A DNA stretch of 38,836 bases from contig NZ_JAMQAW010000063.1 of the NCBI RefSeq assembly GCF_023701525.1, forward strand, positions 1 through 38,836, given 5' to 3'. Both the position numbers and the translations under genes were made by a program. A model generated the notes under the pieces. The model had not been told where the DNA came from. It saw nothing but the letters and a program-made list of their open reading frames with translations, and did not search any database. Below, piece after piece: positions 30,540 through 38,836 of this stretch (position 1 is the stretch's first letter; each line of letters opens with the position of its first letter). The DNA is from Streptomyces albipurpureus (GTDB lineage: Bacteria > Actinomycetota > Actinomycetes > Streptomycetales > Streptomycetaceae).

Positions 30540-30971
30540 TCAGCTCCTGTAGTTGTCTGAGGGTACCTGCGGTCCCGGTGCGGACACAGGCCCCGAGCGG
30601 GCGTCGAGCGCGGTCAGGGCCTCACGTAGACCGCGGTGTACATCCTCGTACACCTCAAGGTGTCCCGATGCCGGGAGGTGGTCGGCGTCGGCGAGCCGTT
30701 CCAGCAGGGCGTCCATGGATTCGTTGCCGGTGGGGGCACGGGGAACACCGAGCGGGGAGGGGGTGGCCGGTTCGGTCGGGGAGCGTTGGTGCCGGGTCTG
30801 ATCCGGGGCTGCCGCGGGCTGCTCGTCCAAGAGCGCCGGATCTTCGTCGGCCGTCCCTTCCGGTGCCCCGTGCGAGGGCCTTTCGGCACGGTTCGGGTCG
30901 TCGAGCCCTGCGGCATCGGTGCCCCGCGCCGGGTACGGCGGGCCCCCCGGGCCCGGGATCAAGTCGCTCAT
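30540..30971 (-). CDS. Small hypothetical protein upstream of tlyA
   Basis: A 143-residue protein, mostly disordered (Pro/Ala/Gly/Glu-rich, residues 1-80). The one ordered-looking part is a C-terminal amphipathic segment, ESMDALLERLADADHLPAS followed by LEVYEDVHRGLREALTAL. No known domain recognised. ATG at 30971; the stop lies 7 bp before tlyA, so the two are co-transcribed. A short gene of unknown function at the same place, between the HAD phosphatase gene and tlyA, exists in M. tuberculosis (Rv1693); homology is not established. It is divergent from the SCP2-like gene with a 42-bp gap that must hold both promoters. Confidence 0.75.
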   Translation of the reverse strand: MSDLIPGPGGPPYPARGTDAAGLDDPNRAERPSHGAPEGTADEDPALLDEQPAAAPDQTRHQRSPTEPATPSPLGVPRAPTGNESMDALLERLADADHLPASGHLEVYEDVHRGLREALTALDARSGPVSAPGPQVPSDNYRS

Positions 30972-31013
30972 GCCCAGACGCTACCGCGAAGCCCTGCGGT
31001 ACCGTCGCTCCTG

Positions 31014-31367
31014 ATGGCGACGACGGAAGAGTGCCGCAGCGCGCTCAAGAAGCTCAGTGAAAACCTCGCGCAGGCGGATGACGACAGCAGTGCCAAGGGG
31101 GCGGCGGCGCTTGATCGCTCTCTCAGCTGCCACATCAGGGACTTGGACACCACCTTTGTCGGCCGTCTTCAGGATGGCCGCATCGAGGTGACCGACACCC
31201 TTGCGGGCCCGCCGCGTGAGAAGGCGCAGATCCGGCTGGCGATGGCGGGCGACGACCTGGTGGCGCTGGTGGACGGCAAGCTGAACTTCGCCAAGGCCTG
31301 GGCCTCGGGCCGGGTATCCCTGGAGGCCGGTTTCCGCGATCTGCTGCGGCTGCGGACACTGCTCTAG
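31014..31367 (+). CDS. SCP2 sterol-binding-like domain protein
   Basis: A 117-residue single-domain protein. An N-terminal helix (TEECRSALKKLSENLAQA) precedes the SCP2-type beta sheet: CHIRDLDTTFVGRLQDGRIE, QIRLAMAGDDLVALVDGKLN, and ends FAKAWASGRVSLEAGFRDL, the SCP2 signature in which a helix caps a hydrophobic tunnel. Such proteins bind lipids or lipid-like cofactors; no ligand can be named. There is no ribosome binding site; TACCGT (31000-31005) lies 8 nt before the ATG, so the mRNA is probably leaderless or nearly so. Ends 34 bp before the convergent siderophore ATPase gene. Confidence 0.83.
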   Translation: MATTEECRSALKKLSENLAQADDDSSAKGAAALDRSLSCHIRDLDTTFVGRLQDGRIEVTDTLAGPPREKAQIRLAMAGDDLVALVDGKLNFAKAWASGRVSLEAGFRDLLRLRTLL

Positions 31368-31401
31368 GCGCTACGGGGGTGCTGGACGAGGTGTGGACGG
31401 G

Positions 31402-32205
31402 TCAGCGGACCTTGGCGATGGTTCGCTTGCGGGCGGCGGGCACCACCAGGGGTGTACCGGACTCGGGGTCTTCGATGACCTGGCTCTTCACCTGGAAGAC
31501 CGTCTCCACCAGCTCGGCGGTGACCACATCCGACGGGGCGCCCTCGGCAACGACCTTGCCGTTGTGCAGGGCGATCAGATGGGTGGCGTAGCGGGCGGCC
31601 TGGTTGAGGTCGTGGAGCACGGCCACCAGGGTGCGCCCCTGGCTCTCGTGCAGCTCCGCGCAGAGGTCGAGCACTTCTAGTTGGTGCTGGATGTCGAGGA
31701 AGGTCGTCGGCTCGTCCAGGAGGAGCAGCGGGGTCTGCTGTGCCAGGGCCATGGCGATCCAGACGCGTTGGCGCTGGCCGCCGGAGAGCTCGTCGACGTA
31801 CCGCTCGGCGAGTTCACCGACACCGGTCGCCTCCATCGACTCCACAACGATGCGCTCGTCCTCCGGGGACCACTGGCGCAGTAGCCCCTGGTGCGGATAG
31901 CGGCCCCGGGCGACGAGGTCGGCGACGGTGATCCCGTCGGGAGCGATCGAGGACTGCGGCAGCAGCCCGAGGGTCTTGGCCACCTTCTTCGCCGGCATGG
32001 AGTGGATGATCTGGCCATCGAGGAGGACCCGGCCCTGGCTGGGCTTGAGCATCCGGGAGAGCGCACGCAGCAGGGTGGACTTACCGCAGGCGTTGGGGCC
32101 GACGATCACGGTGAAGGAGTTGTCGGGTATCTCGACCGACAGATCCTCCGCGATGATCCGCTGGTCGTAGCCGAGGGTGACTGATTCCGCGGTGAGACGC
32201 TGCAT
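31402..32205 (-). CDS. Ferric-siderophore ABC transporter ATP-binding protein
   Basis: A 267-residue FecE/FepC-type ATPase. Walker A is VGPNACGKSTLLRALSRML, signature is ELSGGQRQRVWIAMALAQQT, Walker B is LLLLDEPTTFLDIQHQ and the H-loop VLHDLNQAARYATH. It drives import of ferric siderophores through the two permeases upstream. The start is debatable: ATG at 32205 has AGGAG at 10 nt and gives the usual family N-terminus (MQRLTAESVTLGYDQ), while ATG at 32271 overlaps the permease stop (ATGA) and would add a 22-residue, non-conserved-looking tail. Third gene of a minus-strand iron-box-controlled operon. Confidence 0.9.
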   Translation of the reverse strand: MQRLTAESVTLGYDQRIIAEDLSVEIPDNSFTVIVGPNACGKSTLLRALSRMLKPSQGRVLLDGQIIHSMPAKKVAKTLGLLPQSSIAPDGITVADLVARGRYPHQGLLRQWSPEDERIVVESMEATGVGELAERYVDELSGGQRQRVWIAMALAQQTPLLLLDEPTTFLDIQHQLEVLDLCAELHESQGRTLVAVLHDLNQAARYATHLIALHNGKVVAEGAPSDVVTAELVETVFQVKSQVIEDPESGTPLVVPAARKRTIAKVR

Positions 32206-32267
32206 GGTGGTGGTACTCCTGGATCGGTGGTTCGTCGTACGGGCGGGTCTGGCGGGATTCCCGGCGC

Positions 32268-33371
32268 TCATACGCGCCCCGCCCGACGTTCGGTGACCAG
32301 CAGCCACAACAGATAGCAGCCGCCCAGCACCGCCGTCACCACGCCCACGGGTAGCTGTCGATCTCCGAACGCCGAGGTGGCGACCAGGTCGGCGACCAGC
32401 AGAAGCGCGGCGCCCATCACCGCGGCGGCGGCGAGATTGGGCCCCGGCGAGCGGGTGAGCCTCCGTGCGAGTTGGGGAGCGCTCAGTGCGATGAAGGCAA
32501 TCGGACCGGCGGCAGCGGTCGCGAAGGCCATCAGCAGTACGCCCGAGCCCATGAGGACGACCCTGACCCGTTCCACGGGCACACCGAGCGCGTACGCGGC
32601 GTCGTCGCCCATCTCCAGCATATGCATGGGCCGTGCGTGCACTGCCACCAGCGGAACGAGCACGGCGATGGAGATCAGCAACGGCCAGACCTGGTCCCAG
32701 TCCCGGCCATCGAGCGTACCGGTGATCCAGAGCATGGCCCGGGTGGCATCGACCAGGCTGGCCTTGGTCAGGAGGTACTGGTTGATCGCGGTCAGTACCG
32801 CGGCGGCGCCGATTCCGACGAGGACCAGGCGGTAGCCGTGGACCCCGCGCTTCCAGGCGAGCAGATAGACCGCGATTCCGGTGAGCAGACCGCCGACGAC
32901 GGCCCCGCCGGACACCGCGATGGCGCTGCCCTGAAAGAGGACGATCATGGTGAGGGCGCCTACGGCCGCGCCCTGCCCGAAACCGATGACATCGGGGCTG
33001 CCGAGGGGATTGCGCGAGAGGGACTGGAAGATCGCACCGCTGAGCGCGAGCGAGGCACCGGCGAGGAGTCCCACCAGGGCTCGGGGCAGCCGTAGGTCAT
33101 TGATGATGAACTCATGGGCGGGTGAGCCGTTTCCGAGCAGGGTGGCGACCACGTCCGCGGGCGGGATGGCGAAGTCGCCCCTGCCGATCAGTACGATCGC
33201 GGCGCCGGTGGCAACGGCTGCCAGGGACAGTACGACGACGACCGCCCGGGGGTCGGTCCGCAGGGAGAGGCCGCCCGGGGTGCGAATGGCCCTCATCGAA
33301 CGCGTCGACCTGGGCACCCGGTCGGTCTTCGTCACGTCCCGCGCCCTCTCGGTGTCCTGTGGGGCCGTCAC
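32268..33371 (-). CDS. FecCD-family siderophore ABC permease, second subunit
   Basis: A 367-residue membrane permease with about ten transmembrane helices. FecCD signatures: LRLPRALVGLLAGASLALSG, SLSRNPLGSPDVIGFGQGA, and the ATPase-contact loop near LGVPVERVRVVL; late GPIAFIALSAPQLARRL is a family hallmark. The first ~45 residues are cytoplasmic and basic. The GTG at 33371 overlaps the stop of the other permease by 4 bp (GTGA), so the pair is coupled. Together they form the heterodimeric pore for ferric siderophores, probably hydroxamates, though the ligand is not shown by sequence. Confidence 0.9.
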   Translation of the reverse strand: MTAPQDTERARDVTKTDRVPRSTRSMRAIRTPGGLSLRTDPRAVVVVLSLAAVATGAAIVLIGRGDFAIPPADVVATLLGNGSPAHEFIINDLRLPRALVGLLAGASLALSGAIFQSLSRNPLGSPDVIGFGQGAAVGALTMIVLFQGSAIAVSGGAVVGGLLTGIAVYLLAWKRGVHGYRLVLVGIGAAAVLTAINQYLLTKASLVDATRAMLWITGTLDGRDWDQVWPLLISIAVLVPLVAVHARPMHMLEMGDDAAYALGVPVERVRVVLMGSGVLLMAFATAAAGPIAFIALSAPQLARRLTRSPGPNLAAAAVMGAALLLVADLVATSAFGDRQLPVGVVTAVLGGCYLLWLLVTERRAGRV

Positions 33372-34417
33372 AGTTGGGCCATCCTCTTGCGGCGTACGAG
33401 GTGGATGAAGACGGGCCCGCCGATCAGGGCGGTGACGATGCCCACCTGGAGCTCTCCCGGCCTGGCGACCACCCGTCCGATCACATCGGCGCCGAGCAGC
33501 AGGACCGGCGCGAGCACCGCGGCGTACGGAAGGATCCATCGCATATCGGGCCCGGTGATGGCCCGCACCAGATGCGGGATCATCAGCCCGACGAAGATGA
33601 TGGGCCCGCTGGCCGCGGTCGCCGCCCCGCACAGCAGGGTGACGCTGAGCATCGCCAGTACCCGGGTGAGCCCCAGGTTCGTACCGAGGGAACGGGCGGT
33701 GTCATCGCCCAACTCCATGGCGTTCAGCGGCCGGGCGAGGGTCACCGCCAGCACCACCCCGAGGCCGATGAAGGGGACGACCTTGAGGATCGTCGACATC
33801 TCCGCCGACGCCAGGGAACCCACGGTCCAGAAGCGGAGGCGATCGAGCGCGGCGGAGTCCAGTAGCTGTACGGCGTTGACATAGCCGTAGAGCGCGGCGG
33901 TGGCGGCGGTTCCGGCGAGTGCGAGCCGCACCGGAGTGGCGCTGCGGCTACCACCGAGGGCGTAGACGACCACGGAGACAACGGCGGCGCCGAGGAAGGC
34001 GAACCAGACATAGCCGGTGAACGAGGTCACGCCGAGAAAGCTGATGGCGGAGACGACAGCGGCGGCGGCGCCCGCGTTCACCCCGAGAAGTCCCGGTTCG
34101 GCCAGCGGGTTGCGGGTGAGCGCCTGCATCACGGCTCCGGCGAGACCGAGGGCCGCGCCGACGACCAACCCGAGGATGGTGCGGGGAACCCGTACTTCAC
34201 GGACGATCACATCGTTGCCCACACCGGTGTTGTCGAAGAGGCCGTGCCACACATCGGCGATCGGAACCGGTTTCGCACCGATGGCGATGCTGGCGACACA
34301 GACCAGCGCCAGTGCGCCGAGAGCTGCGACCAACCCGACAGCACGCAGGGCATGGCGTTTTCGGGGCTCGGGCTTGGGTGTGGACTGCACACCGGCCGGA
34401 GGACTGTCGACCAACAC
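33368..34417 (-). CDS. FecCD-family siderophore ABC permease, first subunit
   Basis: A 349-residue permease with about ten hydrophobic helices. VRVPRTILGLVVGAALGLAG, ALTRNPLAEPGLLGVNAGAA, MELGDDTARSLGTNLGLTR (ATPase-contact region) and GPIIFVGLMIPHLVRAI are all FecCD motifs. The start is GTG at 34417 with no ribosome binding site. A -10-like TAGGCT within the iron box lies 11 nt upstream, so the leader is very short or absent. It is first in a three-gene minus-strand unit, divergent from the binding-protein gene; the iron box at 34422-34440 lies between them and should control both. Confidence 0.9.
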   Translation of the reverse strand: MLVDSPPAGVQSTPKPEPRKRHALRAVGLVAALGALALVCVASIAIGAKPVPIADVWHGLFDNTGVGNDVIVREVRVPRTILGLVVGAALGLAGAVMQALTRNPLAEPGLLGVNAGAAAAVVSAISFLGVTSFTGYVWFAFLGAAVVSVVVYALGGSRSATPVRLALAGTAATAALYGYVNAVQLLDSAALDRLRFWTVGSLASAEMSTILKVVPFIGLGVVLAVTLARPLNAMELGDDTARSLGTNLGLTRVLAMLSVTLLCGAATAASGPIIFVGLMIPHLVRAITGPDMRWILPYAAVLAPVLLLGADVIGRVVARPGELQVGIVTALIGGPVFIHLVRRKRMAQL

Positions 34418-34421
34418 AAGG

Positions 34422-34440
34422 TTAGGTTAGCCTACCCTCT
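34422..34440. promoter_or_regulatory. Iron box (DmdR/IdeR-type operator)
   Basis: TTAGGTTAGCCTACCCTCT agrees at 15 of 19 positions with the consensus TTAGGTTAGGCTAACCTAA bound by DmdR1/IdeR in actinobacteria; one half-site is complete. It lies between divergent siderophore-uptake genes and overlaps TANNNT-type -10 sequences on both strands, so one iron-loaded repressor dimer pair could shut off both units. Confidence 0.82.
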
Positions 34441-34488
34441 GCTTCTCCTTCTGCCGTCTTGACCTATCTCCACCAGGAAAGTCGACTC

Positions 34489-35499
34489 ATGAACAACTCC
34501 CCCCTCTCCCGTCGCGGCCTGCTCGCCTCCATCGGCGCACTGGGCGCCGGTGCCCTGCTCACGGCCTGTGGAGATGGCGGAAAGGCGTCCCCGGGGGCGG
34601 GTAGCAGTTCCTGGACCTTCAAGGACGATCGCGGAAAGGTCATCAAGACCGACAAGCGGCCAAAGAACCTTGTCGCCTTTATCAGCAGCGCCGCAGCGCT
34701 CCATGACTACGGGATCGAGTGCACCGGCGTCTTCGGCCCCAGCAAGCCGGTGGACGGCAAGCCCAATCCGCAGGCGGGAAATCTCGATGTCGCCAAAGTG
34801 ACCAGCTTCGGCGCGGCCTGGGGTGAGTTCAATGTCGAGAAGTACGCGGCACACCAACCCGACCTGCTGATCAGCAACATGTTCCCGCCGCCCGCGCTCT
34901 GGTTCGTACCGGAGGAAAGCACCAAGAAGATCGAGTCCCTGGCACCCTCCATCGGTATCGCGGGCGCCCGCAAATCGCTCCTGGAACCGCTCAGGCGGTA
35001 CGAGGAGTTGGCCGGGGCACTCGGCGCCGACCTCAAGGCCACTCAGGTCACCCGGGCGAAGGCCCGGTTCCAGGCGGCCGAGGCGGCCGTGCGCAAGGCG
35101 GCCGCGGCCAATCCCGGAGTCAAGGTCCTCGCCATGAGCGGCGACGCCGAGCAGCTCTACGCGGCGGTCCCCGACTCCTACTGCGACCTCAACTACTTCA
35201 AGGATCTCGGGGTAGAGATCATCGAGGGGAAGAAGGGCGATGAGTGGGGCTTCTGGGAGTTCCTGAGCTGGGAGAACGCCGACAAGTACCATGCCGACCT
35301 GATCATGATCGACAACCGTTCCAGCGCACTGCCGGCCGAGGAACTACTGAAGAAGCCCACCTGGGCCGAACTCCCCGCCGTCAAAGCCGGTCAGACCATC
35401 CCCTGGGCGATGGAGGAACGTTACAGCTATGCCGGCTTCGCGCCCGTTCTGGAGCAACTCGCCGCTGCCATCGCCAAGTCGAAGAGGCTCACCCCATGA
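34489..35499 (+). CDS. Siderophore-binding lipoprotein (iron ABC transporter substrate-binding protein)
   Basis: A 336-residue extracellular lipoprotein. The signal has a twin arginine (SRRGLLASIGALGAGALLTAC) with a lipobox ending in the Cys, so Tat or Sec export followed by lipidation. The mature part is the Fe-siderophore binding fold: DKRPKNLVAFISSAAALHDY, QPDLLISNMFPPPALW, APSIGIAGARKSLLEPLRRY, VLAMSGDAEQLYAAVPDSYC, and a long linking helix typical of class III binding proteins. ATG at 34489 has AGGAAA at 9 nt. It hands ferric siderophore to the FecCD permeases. The stop overlaps the next gene (ATGA). Confidence 0.9.
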   Translation: MNNSPLSRRGLLASIGALGAGALLTACGDGGKASPGAGSSSWTFKDDRGKVIKTDKRPKNLVAFISSAAALHDYGIECTGVFGPSKPVDGKPNPQAGNLDVAKVTSFGAAWGEFNVEKYAAHQPDLLISNMFPPPALWFVPEESTKKIESLAPSIGIAGARKSLLEPLRRYEELAGALGADLKATQVTRAKARFQAAEAAVRKAAAANPGVKVLAMSGDAEQLYAAVPDSYCDLNYFKDLGVEIIEGKKGDEWGFWEFLSWENADKYHADLIMIDNRSSALPAEELLKKPTWAELPAVKAGQTIPWAMEERYSYAGFAPVLEQLAAAIAKSKRLTP

Positions 35500-36305
35500 G
35501 CGATGCCCCCTATCAGTTCTTCTACGCCGACCTCGTCCACCGCGAGCACCTCACCCCCTCGATGATCCGGGTGACCCTCGGCGGGGACGGTGTGAACCGG
35601 ATGGCCACCGCCGGCCGCGATCAGCGCATCAAACTCTTCCTGCCCCAGCCGGGGCAGCGGGCACCCGTGATGCCGGACACCCAGGAAAGCAACTGGTACG
35701 ACACCTGGCGGGCCCTCGACCCCGACGTCCGCGGTGTGATGCGCAGCTACACCGTCCGTGAACTCCGCCGTGAACCGGCCGAACTGATCATTGACTTCGC
35801 CATCCACGGCAGTCTCGGCCCGGCCTCCCGCTGGGTTCGGACCGCTGAACCCGGCTCCCGGGTCGGAGTCCTCGCCCCGGTGGAAGAAGAGAACGCCGGA
35901 TACGACTTCCGCCCGCCGAAGGACACCGATTGGATCCTGCTGACGGGTGATGAATCCGCGCTGCCCGCCATCGCCGGAATCCTGGCAGCGCTGCCCCCGT
36001 CCCAGCCCACCAGGGTCTGGCTGGAGCTGCGAAACACCGCTGACCGGCAGGAGTTGCCGACCAAGGCCGATGCGGAGATCGTCTGGCTGACCGGCGAGGG
36101 GGCGACGGCCGATGCGATCCGGGGCACGGAACTGCCCCACGGCACCCCCTACGCCTGGGTCGCCGGTGAATCCAGCACCGTCAGGGCGGTGCGTCGCCAT
36201 CTGGTCGGCGAGCGCGGATTCGATCGCCGGAAGGTGAAGTTCACGGGGTACTGGCGCAAGGGCGCCTCCGAGGACGAACTCCTCGCACGGGACGAAGACG
36301 CCTGA
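35496..36305 (+). CDS. Siderophore-interacting protein (FAD-dependent ferric-siderophore reductase)
   Basis: A 269-residue flavoprotein of the ViuB/SIP family, which reduces ferric siderophores in the cytoplasm so that iron is released. RSYTVRELRREPAELIIDF is the FAD-binding motif with RxYT, GPASRWVRTAEPGSRVGVLA the loop, and LLTGDESALPAIAGILAALP the NAD(P)H-binding region; AWVAGESSTVRAVRRHLV and KVKFTGYWRKG at the end are SIP hallmarks. It is translationally coupled to the binding lipoprotein. This completes the pathway capture, import and iron release. Iron control is through the box at 34422. Confidence 0.92.
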   Translation: MSDAPYQFFYADLVHREHLTPSMIRVTLGGDGVNRMATAGRDQRIKLFLPQPGQRAPVMPDTQESNWYDTWRALDPDVRGVMRSYTVRELRREPAELIIDFAIHGSLGPASRWVRTAEPGSRVGVLAPVEEENAGYDFRPPKDTDWILLTGDESALPAIAGILAALPPSQPTRVWLELRNTADRQELPTKADAEIVWLTGEGATADAIRGTELPHGTPYAWVAGESSTVRAVRRHLVGERGFDRRKVKFTGYWRKGASEDELLARDEDA

Positions 36306-36445
36306 CGCACTGCCCGGCGACCACCCCGCCGGTAGCTCCGCCCAAGGAGACGGCCGCGCGGCAAGCACGGGTGCGTACGGCAGTTGGCACCGCTGTAGTC
36401 CGACGGAGGACCCACCCAGCGCTCCAGCACCCGGCTCGAACACTC

Positions 36446-37474
36446 CTAGAGCCCGAGCCGCGCCAAAGCCTTCGACGAGCCCTGGTCGAACACTCCGTCG
36501 CCGGCCCGGCTCCAGGCAGCGGCACACAACGCACGCAGACCGTCCATCGAATCGCCGGCACCATCCAGCACCAGCTCATCCCCCTGAACCACCGCAGTCC
36601 ACCCGCCACAGGCGAACCCGTCTGCGCTCCCGGATACTTCGGGCTGTGCCGTCAGGATTCCCCGTAGGTCAGCGTCCACATAGGTCGGTCGGTGCGCGGG
36701 CCGAGCCGCCAGCAGTTGAGCCCCATCGGTCACCCCGGTCAGCACCAGCAGTGAGTCGACGTCACCGTTGAACGCGCCTTCGATATCGGTGTCCAGCCGA
36801 TCCCCCACCACCAGCGGCCTGCGCGCACCCGTCCGCAGCACCGTCTCCCGATGCATCGGCGGCAGCGGCTTCCCCGCCACCTGCGGCTCCGCGCCGGTGG
36901 CGATCCGCACCACCTCAACGGCAGCACCATTGCCCGGCGCGATGCCGCGCCCACTGGGAATGGTCAGATCGGTGTTGGACGCGAACCACGGCACACCGCG
37001 AGCGATCGCGTAACACGCCTCGGCGAACCGCCCCCAGGGCAGTTCAGGACCGCCGTATCCCTGCACCACAGCTGCCGGATCGTCATCGGCCGACTCCACC
37101 GGCTCAAGGCCGCGCTCGCGCAGGGCGACCCGCAGCCCTTCCCCACCGATCACCAGCACCCGTGACCCGACCGGCACCTGCTCGGAGATCAACCGCGCGA
37201 CCGCCTGCGCCGAATTGATCACATCATCCGCGTCGGCGGACAGACCCAGCTCCCTGAGATGGGCTGCGACCACCTCCGGCGGCCGCAGCGCGTTGTTGGT
37301 GACATAGGCCAACCGCATCCCGCCGCTCCGCGCGGTCAGAAGCGAGTCAACGGCGTACGCGATCGCCGCACCGCCCGCGTACACCACCCCGTCCAGGTCC
37401 AGTAGGGCCGTGTCATAGGCCACGCTCAGCGGCGTCGCGCTGCCGCCCGGACGGGTCCTGCTCTGCTGACTCAT
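36446..37474 (-). CDS. NagD-like HAD-IIA family phosphatase
   Basis: A 342-residue HAD superfamily IIA hydrolase. Motif I is YDTALLDLDGVVYAGG (nucleophile Asp), motif II YVTNNALRPPEVVAAHL (Thr-Asn), motif III AGKPLPPM (Lys), motif IV VVGDRLDTDIEGAFNGDVDS (Asp pair). The cap domain is of C2 type. In M. tuberculosis the homologous position (Rv1692) holds a glycerol-3-phosphate phosphatase, so recycling of such a metabolite is likely but not certain. The last ~50 residues extend beyond the HAD core (SADGFACGGWTAVVQ). ATG at 37474 has GGGG at 9 nt. It converges on the siderophore reductase gene across a 140-bp gap with only a weak hairpin. Confidence 0.88.
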   Translation of the reverse strand: MSQQSRTRPGGSATPLSVAYDTALLDLDGVVYAGGAAIAYAVDSLLTARSGGMRLAYVTNNALRPPEVVAAHLRELGLSADADDVINSAQAVARLISEQVPVGSRVLVIGGEGLRVALRERGLEPVESADDDPAAVVQGYGGPELPWGRFAEACYAIARGVPWFASNTDLTIPSGRGIAPGNGAAVEVVRIATGAEPQVAGKPLPPMHRETVLRTGARRPLVVGDRLDTDIEGAFNGDVDSLLVLTGVTDGAQLLAARPAHRPTYVDADLRGILTAQPEVSGSADGFACGGWTAVVQGDELVLDGAGDSMDGLRALCAAAWSRAGDGVFDQGSSKALARLGL

Positions 37475-37533
37475 TCGACTCTGCCCCTCGATCGGCGTCA
37501 CTCCCCCGATCATCGCGCATCACACCGCGCGCA

Positions 37534-37539
37534 TACGAT
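37534..37539 (+). promoter_or_regulatory. Candidate -10 box for leaderless DUF1015 gene
   Basis: TACGAT matches TANNNT and is 6 nt from the ATG at 37546, where no ribosome binding site exists. The spacing equals that before the nucleotidyltransferase gene at 1409. No good -35 box. Confidence 0.4.
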
Positions 37540-37545
37540 GCACAG

Positions 37546-38826
37546 ATGAACAGCGAAGGTCCCGCGGCCAACGACGGTCTGCAACTGCTTCCCTTCCGCG
37601 GACTGCGGTACGTCCCCGAACGGGTCGGCTCCCTCGCCGCGGTGACCTCGCCCCCGTACGACGTCGTCGTCAGGCCCGATGGACTCCACCACCTCGAATC
37701 GGCAGACCCCTACAACATCGTCCGACTGATCCTGCCGCAGGCCCCCACTCCGGCCGCACGCCACCAGCAAGCCGCCGACACCCTGAGCCGCTGGAAGGAC
37801 GAAGGCATCCTCGCGCAGGACCCCGAACCGGCTCTCTACGTCTACGAACAGCGCCAGGGCGACATCCTCCAACGCGGAGTCATCGGCGCCCTCTCGCTCT
37901 CCGAACCGTCCGAGGGGGTCGTCCTTCCCCACGAGGACGTGATGCCGGACATCGTTGCCGACCGGGCCGATCTGCTGCGGACCACCGGCGCCAACCTGGA
38001 ACCGCTGCTGCTCACCTATCGCGGCACGGGAGCCGCGACCGGCGCTACCGCCGTCATCGAGCGGACGGTCCTGCGACCGCCGCTCCTCGCCACCACGACG
38101 GAGGACGGGTTCAGCCACCGGCTGTGGTCCCTGACCAGCCCGGATGACCTCGCCGACATCACCACCGATCTCGCCCACCGGCAGGCGCTGATCGCCGACG
38201 GACACCACCGCTGGGCGACCTACCTCCGGCTGAAGGCCGAGCATCCGACCCCCGGCCCCTGGCACTACGGTCTGGTTCTGCTGATCGACGTGGCCCGATA
38301 CCCACTACGAGTGCGGTCGATCCATCGCCTACTGCACCGTCTCCCCGTCGCTGAAGCCCTCACCGCGCTCAACGGCTCCTTTCGCGTCCAACGCCTTGAA
38401 GTGCCGCTCTCCCAGGCCCTTGAGGCACTCGCCACTGCCGCGTCCCAGGGCAATGCGTTCCTCTTCGCAGGCGACGGTTCCTTCCACCTGGTGGATCGGC
38501 CAGCCCCGGGTCTACTCGCCCGAACCGTGCCCCACGATCGCCCCGCCGCATGGCGTCGACTGGATGCCACCGTCCTGCACACGGCGCTCCTGGACGACCT
38601 CTGGCGCATCCCGGACACACCAGAACACATCGCGTACATCCATGACACAGATGCGGCAGTCATCCAGGCGGAGCGCAACAACAGCACGGCGGTGCTGATG
38701 CACCCGGTCCGCGAGGAAGTCGTCAGGGAACTCGCCCGCGAGGGCATCATGATGCCCCGTAAATCCACATCGTTCGGCCCGAAACCGGCGACGGGGTTGG
38801 TACTGAGAACTCTGGTGGAGAACTGA
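37546..38826 (+). CDS. DUF1015 family protein
   Basis: A 426-residue protein of DUF1015, a family with conserved polar residues and no assigned function. LLPFRGLRYVPERVGSLA and AVTSPPYDVV begin it, with NIVRLILP and GVIGALSLSE next. IADGHHRWATYLRL (an H-H-R motif), the RSIHRLLHRLP segment and STSFGPKPATGLVLRTL at the end match the family. It was once noted as related to HTH-containing or SerC-adjacent proteins, but no role can be claimed. No signal or membrane segment. It is divergent from the HAD phosphatase gene (71-bp gap) and ends 10 bp before the window edge. Confidence 0.85.
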   Translation: MNSEGPAANDGLQLLPFRGLRYVPERVGSLAAVTSPPYDVVVRPDGLHHLESADPYNIVRLILPQAPTPAARHQQAADTLSRWKDEGILAQDPEPALYVYEQRQGDILQRGVIGALSLSEPSEGVVLPHEDVMPDIVADRADLLRTTGANLEPLLLTYRGTGAATGATAVIERTVLRPPLLATTTEDGFSHRLWSLTSPDDLADITTDLAHRQALIADGHHRWATYLRLKAEHPTPGPWHYGLVLLIDVARYPLRVRSIHRLLHRLPVAEALTALNGSFRVQRLEVPLSQALEALATAASQGNAFLFAGDGSFHLVDRPAPGLLARTVPHDRPAAWRRLDATVLHTALLDDLWRIPDTPEHIAYIHDTDAAVIQAERNNSTAVLMHPVREEVVRELAREGIMMPRKSTSFGPKPATGLVLRTLVEN

Positions 38827-38836
38827 AGAGGGGCGG

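Overview
The window is high-GC, dense and mostly without spacers, with codon third positions almost all G or C. The gene content (ParA/ScpAB, alanine dehydrogenase, CTP synthase, RecN, NAD kinase, TlyA, a DmdR/IdeR-type iron box, Tat lipoproteins, TANNNT -10 boxes abutting start codons) points to a Streptomyces chromosome arm-proximal or core segment. The order pyrG / Nudix / recN / nadK / tlyA / HAD phosphatase, and parA-like / scpA / scpB / rluB, is the one also known around Rv1691-Rv1711 of Mycobacterium tuberculosis, so most of this is conserved actinobacterial core with insertions.

Layout. 1-1330: a YidB/DUF937 protein and a divergent Tat-exported Rieske lipoprotein, each closed by a strong hairpin. 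1409-6522: an NAD-centred accessory block. One promoter carrying a palindromic NrtR-type operator (6481-6497) drives a minus-strand, translationally coupled operon pnuC-nadR-nrtR-ADP-ribosylglycohydrolase-nucleotidyltransferase; a second, related nucleotidyltransferase converges on it with a 75-bp tail overlap. 6759-11507: chromosome organisation operon parA-like / RHH-like small protein / scpA / scpB / rluB. 11866-18054: ald, a STAND-type ATPase with TPRs, a Nudix hydrolase and pyrG, all on the minus strand and separated by hairpins. 18526-23618: plus-strand GH15 enzyme, BBE-type FAD oxidoreductase and PucR-family regulator.

23619-25264 is a 1.6-kb gene-free island between two convergent genes. 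It consists of three ~137-bp tandem units, then two ~410-bp arms in inverted orientation (core about 98% identical by eye) around ~530 bp of unassigned sequence. 25265-31367: glycosyltransferase, recN, nadK, tlyA, a small conserved-looking hypothetical gene and an SCP2-like protein. 31402-36305: a complete ferric-siderophore uptake system (ATPase, two permeases, binding lipoprotein, flavin reductase) around a bidirectional iron box at 34422-34440. 36446-38826: a NagD-like HAD phosphatase and a divergent DUF1015 protein.

The most unusual parts are (i) the NAD/ADP-ribose operon, in which the glycohydrolase could make the ADP-ribose that is the known anti-repressor of NrtR, and which carries two COG3541-like nucleotidyltransferases of unknown substrate; (ii) the RHH-like partner of the orphan ParA just upstream of scpAB; and (iii) the large inverted repeat at the convergent PucR/glycosyltransferase junction, in the recN-pyrG interval where mycobacteria carry steA and mctB. 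No rRNA, tRNA, CRISPR array, intact insertion sequence or prophage was seen.
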